DNA of 64,000 bases. It comes from Saposhnikovia divaricata (taxonomy: Eukaryota > Streptophyta > Magnoliopsida > Apiales > Apiaceae). The position numbers were made by a program, and so were the translations under genes. Positions within the stretch are counted from its first letter, which is position 1, and every line of letters begins with the position of its first letter. Under the pieces are notes generated by a model. It did not search any database. It had not been told where the DNA came from and was given only the letters and a program-made list of their open reading frames with translations. The stretch lies in assembly GCA_036435485.1 (NCBI GenBank), contig CM071596.1, positions 66,885,001 to 66,949,000 of the forward strand, in the 5' to 3' direction. Below are positions 46,177-56,939 of this stretch, piece after piece.

Positions 46177-47267
46177 TGAAAGGCAGAGTGTATAAACTTG
46201 TAACACTATATCTAATGTAACTCAACTAAAGGAAAAGATACTTAACCAGAAGACAATCAAGAACAGGAAGTCACAAGAAATCAACACTAAATGAAGACAA
46301 GGTAATTGATACAATTAAACATGCTAACTATGATCAAGCCAAGAAGAAATCATTGAGAGAAGTTCAAGTTAAAGTTGTTCATGCCTCAGTGATTTGATAA
46401 ATCAAGAATCAAGATCATAACTATCAGTATCAACAAGACCAATTGATTTCAAGTGAAGAAGAAGGAAAGCAAATATTGGAAAGCCAAGTTATTCAGTGAA
46501 TATGGTAATTTATTCAAGAAGCAGAAACACTATCAAGACTAGTCACTTATGAACCAGACCAGTGCATCAAGTGTCAGGACATTGATAGCAAGTTTATGTC
46601 AGTAATAAAGAACCATGTTCAAGAGCTTGTTGAAGAATAAAGAAGACATGAAGATATCACAAGTTCAAGATGTGCATTGAAGTTTCAAGTTGAAGACCAG
46701 AATATTTTCTAAGTACTAAATGTTCTGGATGGCTAAGTAGAAATTCTCAAGTAGAAGTTCTACTTAGGAATTTCGAGATAGCCAAGTAGAAGTTCCACTT
46801 AGGAATTTCGAGATAGCCAAGTAGAAATTCTCAAGTAGAAGTTCTACTTAGGTGCAGCTTCAACATGACACATGGCATCTTCTGATTGGCAGATTTCCAA
46901 GCTTTCAAGATAAGGCAAGAATTATGTGGACATCATTGGGCCACGTACATCTTAGTCTTTGAAGACTACAGGACATAGATTACATGTAGTATAAATAGAA
47001 GTACTTGTGTAATGTTTTAGTTAGTGAGCAATTCTAGAGAAAAACACAAGAGAAAAAAGAGAGAGTGCATTCACAGAGCTTAGTATCATTCACTTCTCTC
47101 TCAACTTCTGTTATACTTTGTAATGAATGTTGTAGCAACCCTTTCAAGTTGTATATAAAGAAATATATTCCTTGAATCTGTGTGTTCATTTATTGCATCG
47201 TTTTTATTGCTTCTCATATTCGAAAAGTTGTATTCACCCCCCCTCTACAACACATTTGGACCTAACA
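46177..47267 (+). repeat. 3' LTR of Copia B
   Basis: Same ends and length as the 5' copy. It is followed by the CCTGA duplication and the resumption of Gypsy pol. Confidence 0.95.
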
Positions 47268-48225
47268 CCTGAGAAGCAAGATAAAGATGAAGAACTTGAA
47301 CCTTATCAGAAGGAATATTGGGTGCTCTATTTTGATGGAGCATCAAAAACAAAATCTAGTGGCGCGGTTTTAGTGTTGCAAAGCCCCGATGGGTTCATAG
47401 TTGAATATGGTTTGAAGTTGGACTTTCCTACTACCAACAATGAAGCTGAATATGAGGCATTGATAGCTGGCTTAGGCTAGGCAAGAATCATGAGGGTCAA
47501 GAATCTCAAGGTCTAGGGAGACTCAAGGCTTGTAGTATCACAAGTGAATGGCGAGTTTGAGGCCAAGGATGAAACCATGGCAAAATATCTAAGGATCGTG
47601 AAGGGTGTTATGACCCAATTTGAGGAATGCTATGTGGAGCACATCCCAAGAGAGGAAAACGTTAAGGCTGATGCCTTGTCCAAATTCGCTTCCTCTGAAA
47701 TAGAGAATTACGCAGGGAGTGTTTACTTCCAGGGCTTGAAGGCCCCGTCCATCAACTCTAAGTTGATAGCACCAATTAATCTAGGAAGCTGTTGGATGGA
47801 TCCCATCAAAGCTCACCTTGAAACTGGATGGCTTCCTAACGATGCCTTGGAGGCACGAAAGTTGTCAGTAAGAGCATTGAGATACGCCCTGATCGAAGGC
47901 ATTCTCTACAAGAGATCGTTTGTCATCCCATACCTGAAGTGTTTAAGGCCCCATGAGGCAAGAGAAGCGCTGGAAGAAGTTCATGGAGGGATCTGTGGAC
48001 AACACTTGGGGGGCAGAGCCCTAGCTCACAAGATCCCTCGTCTAGGATTCTATTAGCCAGAGATGTTGGCTGATGCAAAAGATTATGTTAAGAGATGTGA
48101 GAGGTGCCAAAAGCACGCTCCGATTGTAAGGCAGCCGCCTGAGATGTTGACCTCGATCAGCTCCCCTATTCCGTTTGCAATGTGGGGAATGGATATACTT
48201 GTTCCCTTTCCCGTAGCATCGCCTG
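47268..48225 (+). pseudogene. Gypsy pol, second half: RNase H-like domain and truncated integrase
   Basis: Resumes directly after Copia B. YWVLYFDGASKTKSSGAVLV and TTNNEAEYEALIAGL mark the additional archaeal-type RNase H domain of Tat elements. Two stops interrupt it near 47478 and 47513. EEVHGGICGQHLGGRALAHK and RCERCQKHAP form the HHCC zinc-binding part of integrase, again with a stop near 48055. MWGMDILVPFPVA is the start of the integrase core; the rest of the catalytic domain is missing and replaced by the 91-bp repeat array. Confidence 0.85.
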
Positions 48226-49000
48226 AGTGTCGTTTAGTGCCGTTTAGCACCGTTTATCGCCGTTTAGCGTCGTTTAACATCGTTTAAACGTCGTTTAAGG
48301 CTGTTTAGCACCGTTTAGTGTCGTTTAGTGCCGTTTATCACCGTTTATCGCCGTTTAGCGTCGTTTAACATCGTTTAAACGTCGTTTAAGGCTGTTTAGC
48401 ACCGTTTAGTGTCGTTAGTGCCGTTTAGCACCGTTTATCGCCGTTTAGCGTCGTTTAACATCGTTTAAACGTCGTTTAAGGCTGTTTAGCACCGTTTAGT
48501 GTCGTTTAGTGCCGTTTAGCACTGTTTATCGCCGTTTAGCGTCGTTTAACATCGTTTAAACGTCGTTTAAGGCTGCTTAGCACCGTTTAGTGTCGTTTAG
48601 TGCCGTTTAGCACCGTTTATCGCCGTTTAGCGTCGTTTAACATCGTTTAAACGTCGTTTAAGGCTGTTTAGCACCGTTTAGTGTCGTTTAGTGCCGTTTA
48701 GCACTGTTTATCGCCGTTTAGCGTCGTTTAACATCGTTTAAACGTCGTTTAAGGCTGCTTAGCACCGTTTAGTGTCGTTTAGTGCCGTTTAGCACCGTTT
48801 ATCGCCGTTTAGCGTCGTTTAACATCGTTTAAACGTCGTTTAAGGCTGTTTAGCACCGTTTAGTGTCGTTTAGTGCCGTTTAGCACCGTTTATCGCCGTT
48901 TAGCGTCGTTTAACATCGTTTAAACGTCGCTTGAGGCTGTTTAGCACCGTTTAGTGTCGTTTAGTGTCGTTTAGCACCGTTCAATGCTACTGGCACAATC
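48226..49000. repeat. Hierarchical minisatellite: 91-bp units built from ~10-bp CGTTTA subunits
   Basis: The landmark AAGGCTG(T/C)TTAGCACC (first base A to G in the last copy) recurs near 48297, 48388, 48478, 48569, 48660, 48751, 48842 and 48933, a period of 90-91 bp. Inside each unit the phrase NNCGTTTANN repeats every 10 bp about nine times (CCGTTTAGCG, TCGTTTAACA, and so on). The array starts in frame with the integrase and then replaces it. Confidence 0.92.
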
Positions 49001-49123
49001 TAACGTCGTTGTAAACGCGTTGGTCGCTCCACGCTTTACGTCAAAACGATAACAAAGATAAACCCTGACCGAGTCTCGAATTAGACAAGCAGAACTTCAA
49101 GGAAAACCTGATCAATTTTCCTA

Positions 49124-49138
49124 GAAGTTGGGGGGTAA
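49124..49138 (+). promoter_or_regulatory. Polypurine tract of the Gypsy element
   Basis: GAAGTTGGGGGGTAA immediately before the 3' LTR start at 49140. Confidence 0.7.
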
Positions 49139-49139
49139 A

Positions 49140-49760
49140 TGATATGGGCTGAAAATAAGCCCTAAAGACACATTTAATGTGGCATTAATTAGGCCAAAGA
49201 TGGCCCAAACGTGGGGCCCACCAGCTGGGCCCAAAACCCCAATTATATTATTAATTTCGTAATTAATATTGGGGGAAATAAACAGCTCAGCAATAAGAGT
49301 TGGATAAAGATATTATTTCCACCAGACTTATCCACCAAGGCATCCAATTCAATATGGAAACTGATTCCTACAAGGAATAGATCTAGAACCTTCCTCAAAG
49401 ACTTTTCTACCAAATCTCTGACTCCTACCATAATTCTAAGGCTCCTGCAGCCTATTTAAAGGGCCAGACCCCTCATCTCAGAACTAACGTTTTTTGGCAG
49501 AGCTCAATACGTCACTTACGTTTTGGCTTAATCCTCGGATAAGGACGTACAAGCCACTGCATCCTAGGTGAGCTCTCGCCGCCATAGCCTCGAGGGCACC
49601 ATCACCTAGAACTACGTCCTGGCTTGATTCTCAATAACGAGATACGTAGGCACTCTGTGAGGACCGATCAGTCTCGTAACACGGAAACAGCCATTAAAGC
49701 TCGAATCTCAACCACCCTAGCATTAATTACAAATCGTAACCTAGTTTTTATTCCACAACA
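49140..49760 (+). repeat. 3' LTR of the Gypsy element
   Basis: 621 bp, same length and ends as the 5' LTR. Followed by the GTCAT duplication and the rest of the CACTA subterminal repeats. Confidence 0.93.
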
Positions 49761-49879
49761 GTCATATTTAAGTCTGACCGATGATTTATCAAGGTTGACC
49801 TTAAATATGACCGTCGGCGGTCATATTTAGCCGCAGTCATATTTGTTCGGTCACATTTACCCTTGTTTTCTTGTAGTGT
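49761..49879. repeat. Right subterminal repeats and terminus of the CACTA element, part 2
   Basis: Continues the GGTCATATTTA motif family and ends with the inverted CACTACAAGAAAAC terminus. The following TAT is the second copy of the target duplication. Confidence 0.88.
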
Positions 49880-49882
49880 ATA

Positions 49883-50188
49883 TTACAATATTTGATTATA
49901 GGATATGAATTTTAAAATTTTAAAAAAAATAATACATCTAATTTTATAGAACAATATTTTATTTTAAATATATCGAAATCTACATTATATTTTAATTTTT
50001 AACTAAAATAGTTCAAAGTTATATACAATTTCATATTAATTAGATCATTTGTGCAATAATTAATCTATAATTTAATTTCTATTTATCAGATCCGATCACT
50101 TGTTCAAGCTCACTGTATGTCTGTATAATGAGTATGTCAATGATCAAAAACTAAATTTATTCATTAGCTCTAGAAATGTATGTAACAA

Positions 50189-50234
<46 letters not shown>

Positions 50235-50835
50235 CTCTGGTGGATCGATCATCTCATATAAATCAGTGGCCGTGCCACCCTAGGGCAAGCCTAAGGTACC
50301 ACTGCCAGAGATACAAATATTGATGTTAGCAATACAGACAATTTTTCTTATAATATTAGTAATATTACAATTCTAACACAGGAAATATTTAGTGTCATTC
50401 CATCTTAAGCTGTAACCTAAAATTTGATGAAAGAAAAATTTAGTACAGTAACCACCATTTTACTCATTATTTTTTTGCTGATACTTTAGCATATTTGTAT
50501 TGTAGTATGATCAAACTAAAATGTATGAATAATGAAATAATTTATGTAATGGTGAAGGTAAAAAGAGAATTAATTCTTTTACATAAATTTGTAGTGGAAG
50601 GGAAAAGTTAAATTATATATAACATTTCACACTATTGCTATGTTAAAATAAATTTGAAGGGCAAATACTGACGACATAACAACATTTCAGAGCATTGGAG
50701 AGGAGAGAAATGAATCATATCAAATAAATTGCGATGAAAAGACAAAACTAGTTCATTGTCCTGTACAACTTTATTATTCTACAAGTTCTGAATCCATACA
50801 CATTCATTATTGATATAAAAACTAAATTAAGCTAC
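49883..50835. other. 3' flank of nitrate reductase
   Basis: AT-rich, with no ORF. Includes a (TA)n tract at 50191-50232 and a segment (about 50085-50420) that resembles 6846-7400. The part nearest 50836 is presumably the nitrate reductase 3' UTR. Confidence 0.5.
50191..50232. repeat. (TA)n microsatellite
   Basis: About 21 TA units downstream of nitrate reductase. Confidence 0.95.
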
Positions 50836-53800
50836 TTAAAACACTAACAACGAATCCTTTATATCATACCCCATCTTTTCCAAGTTCGGATTTATCGCAA
50901 ATTGAATCATAGGCGGTGGACCACAAGCCAGTGCCAGAACATCCTCTGCCCCAGCCGGAATATGCTCCCTTAAGATGGCTTCCGTGATAAATCCAGCACT
51001 GTATTTCCATCCCTCGTTTGCTTTTTCCACAACATACCACACTTTCACCTTATCTGAGTACTTCTCAGCCCAAGCATCAAGCTCATTTTTCAGCAATATG
51101 TCATCCTCAGTCCTGTTTGCATACACAACATACATCTCTGTATCGTCCTCGGGATCTTTCAATATTGCTTGCATCACTTGATATATAGGTGTGATACCTG
51201 TCCCACCAGCAAGCATGGCCAGCTTCTTGGCAAACTTCTGTTTGCCACTCACCGTAAAGTTACCCCTGCCCGTGTACTCGATGTGACCCAAAGGACCCTT
51301 GACATCTAAAACCGTCCCTAGTGGTATTGAATCTAAATATTGTGACATTATTCCCCCATTAGGAAATCTGGGGACTACACCTTTGAAATATATTTTTACG
51401 ACAAGTTCAAAGTACCCAACTTCGTCTATGGTGCTAGTTGGCGTGTAAGCTCGCATGCATAGCTTGTCATTGACAGTAGCACACAAAAAGATGTGCTTAC
51501 CAACAGGTAAACCAAGCACTTGATCTTCTAAAGGCAAACCAAAACGAAAGACACTCACGTCATGGGAAATTGCAGTCTTGGAAATAAGTTTGCATGGGAT
51601 CTTTTCTCTGGGAACAAGTGCTACGACTTTGGTTGTCATTTCCCTGATTGGTGCCAACATCGATACCATGTTTGATGCACCATGAAGAGAATTATTAGGA
51701 GAATCAGAGGTATAGCCGTTTGTTATCAACTCTCCAATTCTGTAATCTTCCAACATTTTCTTAGCTTTGTTTGAGTGAATGGCTTCAAATTCCTCAGTGC
51801 AGTCAGTACCAGCATTAATGAGGATGCTATCAGCGCCACCAGGATGATCCTTGAGGAAGCGAGTGCAGTCATAAATGTGGCCGTGGACAATGATCCATGC
51901 AGACTCTGCTGAATTGTGCTTCTTGACTTCGGACATTGAGTAAACCTTGGAAGCAGTGTTCATGAATGGCGTTGACAGGCTCCTCTTTAATGCGTCCATG
52001 GATTTTACAAGCTTTTTCTCCTTTGACATCCATCCACCGGACTGGTTTCCAGGCTGAGTTGGGTGCTCAAACACAATTCCTATCTCCCCCTTGTGTGGTT
52101 TGCAAACATTGGACTTCACTCGAAACCAACAGTTGTTCATCATGCCCTGTTTTTTTTAAACACAGTCCAAAATCAGACTACTCTGCAATGACGAATTACT
52201 GGTGCAGTAATTTATACAACTAAACCCATTATTACTCGACATCAAACTGTCAAAGTACTCGATCCAAGGCGTTAACATGCTAAATATGAACACACAGATT
52301 ATTTTATCTTGCGCGAGTTGCATAATCACATGACCAGCACGTGAAATGTAATTAGTAATTCATTAACATTAGTGCCAGAAGATGTTTCTAGTGCTGGCAA
52401 AATCTGGCTAACATTGAACAGACAAGTACTTCATATAGAAGGAAGAAAAGAATAATAACTTCTAGAATAGAGTAGCAATCAAAAATGCAGAAGTGATTAA
52501 GTGGGTACCATAACATTCCAAATGAGCTTCTCGGGTTGTGTGTTGAGAGTTTCATCCCAAGCCCGAACAGCTATCTCTTTAGCAGCAAGCAAGTCTAGAA
52601 CCTCCACTTCCAATGACCAAAAGCACCAACACCAATATTTCCCATACTTGTTTGGCTTTTCTAGATGTTCTAACTTTGTCACTAGCCAGCTCTCTCCTCC
52701 ATCCATGGTCACTTCAACTCTTGTCACTTTTTTACCCCCTCCTATAGTTGCAATATCAGACACTTTTAGCAACTCATGACTTTCTTTTTACCAGTGTTAT
52801 TAAAAAGATAAATCAGGGTAAATATTCTATACATAAGGTAAAGCTTAATAAATTAATGTAACTAAAGTCCTTGGTTGGTGATTGTACCATTGAACAAACA
52901 AGTCCCTTTCCATCACAAAAGTGATTGTATTTCTGTGGAACACAGAGATAGGCAAAACCAATTTGTTTTCTAGCCAATACTTGTGAATCTCAAACTATAA
53001 AAAAATTCCAAAAGGTACACTTTCTCGTGGCTTTGAACAGTTTAATATGAACCATGTTCTTAAAGTTTATACTGATAGAATATTCCGGGGAATATATAAC
53101 TAAATCGAATATGGTGATGGTGGTTGTCTAACTAAAGAAATTATTATTTTGGTAAAAATATTCGATCTCGACAAATAAAAAATAGGTCTACATCTCTTAA
53201 AAATGAAAAAAGACATTTCTGCAACATGCTACTATAATATTTGTAGTCAAATGGACTCACCGGAATAAGCATATCCCCTCAAAGTGTAGGGCCGTTGTGT
53301 TGTCCATGAATTTATAGGCAAGATTTCATCGTGGCACGGTGTCGTAATCACTGAGTTTATGTTGAGCTCATTAATGATGTACTCCGGCTTATACCACCAA
53401 GCTGCAAACATACACAAATAAACAATTACTTGTGATGCAAATGCTTTAATTTATGTCTATGGAACGGTTCAAGCAAGATATGTAATGAATACCTTCTGAA
53501 TTGGCCAGCTCAGCGTCTACATGAGAAGGAAGTACCCTGTTATCATTGTAATGATAGTAATTTTCTGATTCTTTAGTTGTTACAACTATCCGTTTTAACC
53601 ATTTCACCATCCGACCACCTATGAATCCCGGAATAATTATCCGAATGGGAAACCCGTGATCCGGTGACAAAACATCACCGTTTTGCATGTAGGCCAAGAT
53701 GATATCTCTAGCTTCATCCATAGCAAACTCCTTTTTGATACTAGTTCCATATTTAGATCCGCCACCGCCTGGAAGATCTTCTGCGCCCTCAAAACAAACG

Positions 53801-54495
53801 TTGAGTGCACCCTTTTTTCTGCTGTAAATACCACACCGCTTCAACAAGTGATGCAGGGGCACGCCCCTCCACACCGAAGTTGAGATGCCAGCAGCACCCC
53901 AATTGAATCCAATGGTCTGTTTCACCATGTTCTGTTCTTTTCTACGATTGCCAGCGCAAACCAGAGTAGCTGGAAACTCCTTACTAGGAAAATCATTGAC
54001 GAGTTGTTCCATACTGAAACAACTCGGCCGCTTCACTAATCCGCATACCTCCACGGTCCAGTCAGCCCAAGTAGCCTTGGGTACTGCACCGTGATTCCGC
54101 ACATAGTGAAGCGGCACGGGAGTAATAAACCCGTGATGCATGAGGCGCGACAAAGGCGCCTCACAGTTAAACGGATGTTTACCCGTGAGCCGAACCATAG
54201 AAGCGTTCCGCTCAATCCAATTATCAGCAGTCCCTTCATCTCGTAAATCCAAAACAGATGGCTCCAACTCTGACTTGCCCTTATCAATACTTTCCTTATA
54301 CTCTGTCATGCAATCCTCATCATCACTAGAGTATAACTCAACATTTGTCACAATCTTTTTATCCTCTTGGCTAGCTGCAGGAATATTGTAGCCACGAACC
54401 GGAGAATCAGAGCGGTGCGTAGGAGGCTTACAGCTGCGAATACCACCATGTTCGAGACGGTGGAACTGCCTATTTTCAACAGAGGCTGCCATCAT
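50836..54495 (-). CDS. NIA: Nitrate reductase (NADH), four exons, apparently intact
   Basis: Reduces nitrate to nitrite in the cytosol, the first step of nitrate assimilation. Exons on the minus strand: 54495-53493, 53401-53261, 52741-52509, 52146-50836. Introns of 91, 519 and 362 bp all have GT-AG ends, at the three positions usual in plant NIA genes. Joined, they give about 895 residues, normal length. Molybdenum-cofactor domain: TLVCAGNRRKEQNM with cofactor Cys near 180; dimerisation domain in exons 2-3 (AWWYKPEYIINELNI, WCWCFWSLEVEVLDLL). The hinge has RSLSTP near residues 514-519, an exact-type 14-3-3 site whose Ser (about 517) is the regulatory phosphosite in this family. Cytochrome b5 domain HPGG near 560; FAD site RAYTPTS near 691; NADH site GGTGITP near 773 and CGPPPM near 867. 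The protein ends in SLLVF. Two adjacent ATGs (54495 and 54492) could start it; the second gives the common MAASV start. No broken codon seen. Confidence 0.93.
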
Positions 54496-54625
54496 CAGGG
54501 TGGATAGAAGGAAAGGGAAGGTGTTGGTTAAGTGTATGTTGTCTCAGAATAGCTGTCTAGTAAATGTGTATCTCTCTGTTTTAATTTTGTTGGAGTGAAG
54601 AAAAATGAGAGGCCTCTGCAGCGAC

Positions 54626-54633
54626 TTATATAG
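54626..54633 (-). promoter_or_regulatory. TATA box of nitrate reductase
   Basis: The minus strand reads CTATATAA in GGGCTATATAAGTCGC, about 130 bp upstream of the start codon, leaving room for a leader of roughly 100 bp. Confidence 0.65.
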
Positions 54634-54903
54634 CCCATATAATTAGTAGCTGACATCATAAAAGGGGATAAAGCTTGTGGATACAAATTTTTAAACAGAA
54701 GGGGGGAGATTGTTACACTGTTTTTTTTTGTACTTTACAACAAAAAAAAAAAAAAAAAAAAGACCACACCACCATGCATTAGAAGCCTAGAGATGTGAGC
54801 CGACTTCAAGCCATGGCTTATAACAAATGTGTATAGTTTACCCTTTTTTTTCCTAGTGATTTTTTATTTTACCTGAATGAATATAAAATTAGGAAAATGC
54901 TAA

Positions 54904-55286
54904 GAGCATATCCAATGTATTTGCTAAAAATGGTTGGCTAAATCAGATAAAATATTGATTATGTAAAATTTGCTGAATTTGTAAGAAGTTGTGCTCCAAT
55001 GGTATATTGGTTATAATGTTGTATATATTCTAAATATAGTATGTTATTATTATTTCAGGTTGTTATTAATAGAATCTATTTTTTTAAGGTAATAGATCAT
55101 GTAAAATCTTCCTTACGGGTCTGTATAGGTTGGCCAAATATAGCCAACGAAAAGAGATTATGTAAATTTTTTGCTAACAGTAATGTTCCATTGGAGTGAT
55201 GTTTTTTTTACATAATTTCTATAAATTTTATTTTTGGTAATATATTTGTGATTTTAGCTAAGGGGTCTTCTTTATTGGAGATGTTC
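54904..55286. mobile_element. MITE, PIF/Harbinger-like ends, complete
   Basis: The left end GAGCATATCCAATG is the inverse of the right end ATTGGAGATGTTC with a few mismatches. TAA flanks it at 54901-54903 and 55287-55289. 383 bp, no coding sequence. A 3-bp TAA duplication is typical of Harbinger-type elements; the class is an inference from ends and duplication alone. Confidence 0.6.
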
Positions 55287-55289
55287 TAA

Positions 55290-55601
55290 GAGCATCTCCA
55301 ACGGTACTAGCTAAAATGGTTATGTAAAATTTACTAAACCTGTAAGGAGTTGTACTCCAATGGTGTTAGCTATAATTGTTAGCTATATTTCAAAAATAGT
55401 ATTTTATTGTTATTTTAATTAGTAAATATATATAAGATTAAACTAAATTGATGATGTGTCACAATATAAATGGATATGATATTTTTAGATGTTATGTATA
55501 AATTTTTGGATATTCTCCAAATATAGAAGATATGTATCTTGTTATCTAAAAATATTACTAACTTACTAACAGCTTTGTGCGTTGGAAACTATGATTATAG
55601 C
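55290..55601. mobile_element. Second related MITE, truncated by LTR element D
   Basis: Begins GAGCATCTCCAACGG right after the shared TAA and parallels the first MITE (TGTAAAATTTACTAAACCTGTAAG versus TGTAAAATTTGCTGAATTTGTAAG; GTACTCCAATGGTGTTAGCTAT). It stops where the LTR begins at 55602, roughly two thirds into the unit. Confidence 0.6.
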
Positions 55602-56625
55602 TGTTGACGGAGGAATTTGGTAACAACAAAGTTTGAGGTCTGTCGCCGAAATCAAGATCTATGATGGTGGTTCTTCGCCGGATAAGTCGCCGGAGTGTGG
55701 TGGTTGTGATGAATTGGGGGCTGAGATTGAGAGGGTTATTGGTGGTGGCTCGTAGCTCTTCGCTTCCATCCCCCTCAATTTTCCTACGTACCTCTATATT
55801 TATAGAGGATCAAGCCCACGTAGTTCTTGGAGAGCAAGAAACCCAATTGGGCTTGGATTGTCGGTCTAGCTTCCGGAATGTTCTACTATGAGGCCTAACC
55901 ACAAAAGGCCCAAGGCTCATCCAAGATCTCAAGACTTCACAGATAAGGAAACTTCCCCCGTCGAGGACTAGTCCTATCTGCTACCAGCTATTTCTTGATT
56001 TCAAGGATGCAGGTATAGCCGTGGTTTACCCCAAGTGCAGAACGCATCCCTGTCCCCCGAATGAGAAGCACCCACCAGATAGCAGGACAGGTGATCCGGA
56101 GCTTTTGGGTGCAAAGTGCAGGATTACTCCAAAGTTCCCCAATGAGAGCGCGCCCATTGGCTACAGGAACAGAGCTCCCAAAGCACACACCAGAAAGTCC
56201 CCATCTTTCCACCTTAGGGCGCGCCCTTAGTGTCTAAGAAGGGTCCTTATATCCAGGCAAACCCCTGGAGGCCTTCTGCGATGGACATCCCCCTCCTGAG
56301 ATACGACAGGAGGGAATTCTTCAATATCTATTGGAATTTAAGCCTGAGTGGAATCCAAGCTTGAGTGGAATCCAAGCTTAAGTAGAATCCTTCATTAAAA
56401 ACTATAAAAACTTGAGTAGAATTCCATCTTGAGTAGAATTCCAGCTTGAGTAGAAATCTCTGATATGGAAGTATCAATTAGGGCGCGCCCTCCCTATAAG
56501 GAAAGTGAGGGCGCGGCCTGGTTTCTTCAATCTATGCCAAAACCCTAATTTATCATGAAAATCCCCAAATTAAACCCGTATCTGACTCGGATCCATTTTA
56601 GAATACCCGAACCGAATTTTGGGCA
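55602..56625 (-). repeat. 3' LTR of element D
   Basis: The outer end TGTTGACGG at 55602 is certain because of the second copy. The inner end near 56625 (GGGCA, just before a C-rich stretch that is GGGGGGTAGTTAT on the minus strand) is inferred from the TG/CA rule and the polypurine tract. A minus-strand CTATAAATA box lies at about 55796-55804. Confidence 0.6.
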
Positions 56626-56939
56626 TAATAACTACCCCCCAATTCCATATGTAATCAGAGATGTTATATGGAATTTTCCTCAAAAAACCCAAAATTTATG
56701 TAGCTTTTCTCCTCCAGGGCGCGTCCTGAAATTCTTCAATCCGCATCTCTAAGCTTTTGCATCCATCTCTAATTTTGGCTTCTTCGTAGAGGAATAACAC
56801 AAATGCACAACATCTCTAAACTTACATGAGCTAACTCGGCGTAAGAAACAAGAGATATTATGCACAAGTGTAAACCTCTCACCGAGCTTGCCCTAAAGAT
56901 AAATATATATATTTACAGAGGGCGTGCCTTATGATATTA

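Larger units (their letters stand above)
33569..47267 (+). mobile_element. Sirevirus-like Copia LTR retrotransposon B, 13.7 kb, very recent insertion
   Basis: 1,091-bp LTRs at 33569-34659 and 46177-47267 with one difference found by eye (A at about 34543 versus G at 47151). Perfect 5-bp duplication CCTGA at 33564-33568 and 47268-47272. Primer-binding site ATTGGTATCAGAGC follows the left LTR and a polypurine tract precedes the right one. Order: shortened gag, then pol (protease, integrase, reverse transcriptase, RNase H), a long repeat-rich spacer, an intact 1,340-residue extra ORF, and the 3' LTR. The extra ORF downstream of pol and the great length suggest the Sirevirus group. Two stops in integrase and loss of the gag N-terminus indicate movement with help from a relative. 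Confidence 0.93.
28113..49760 (+). mobile_element. Gypsy LTR retrotransposon, Tat-like, split by Copia B
   Basis: 621-bp LTRs at 28113-28733 and 49140-49760, a primer-binding site TGGCGCCGTCTGTGG after the left LTR, and a polypurine tract before the right LTR. The 5-bp duplication GTCAT lies at 28108-28112 and 49761-49765. Gag, protease, reverse transcriptase, RNase H, a second RNase H-like domain and the N-terminal part of integrase appear in the Tat order. Frameshifts, stops, a rearranged block (31176-32150) and loss of the integrase core make it inactive. By eye the LTRs differ at about nine sites. Confidence 0.92.
21848..49879. mobile_element. CACTA (En/Spm-type) transposon, interrupted by Gypsy and Copia insertions
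   Basis: The left end reads CACTACTAGAAAATCGGC and the right end is the inverse of CACTACAAGAAAACAAGG. The flanking trinucleotide TAT (21845-21847 and 49880-49882) is the expected 3-bp duplication. Subterminal regions are filled with GGTCATATTTA / TAAATATGACC repeats in both orientations. Excluding the nested Gypsy (28113-49760 plus one GTCAT copy) leaves about 6.4 kb. I see no transposase, so it is non-autonomous. The interior holds a receptor-kinase-like fragment, a possible terminal exon, a (GA)n tract and a 12-copy tandem array. Confidence 0.88.

Noticed and set aside
48226..49000. CRISPR-like array
   Set aside because: The repeats are direct and contiguous with a 10-bp substructure and no unique spacers. 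This is a minisatellite in a plant retrotransposon.
50836..54495. Nitrate reductase as a pseudogene broken into three ORFs
   Set aside because: The gaps are ordinary GT-AG introns. A fourth short exon at 53261-53401 restores one continuous frame of normal length.
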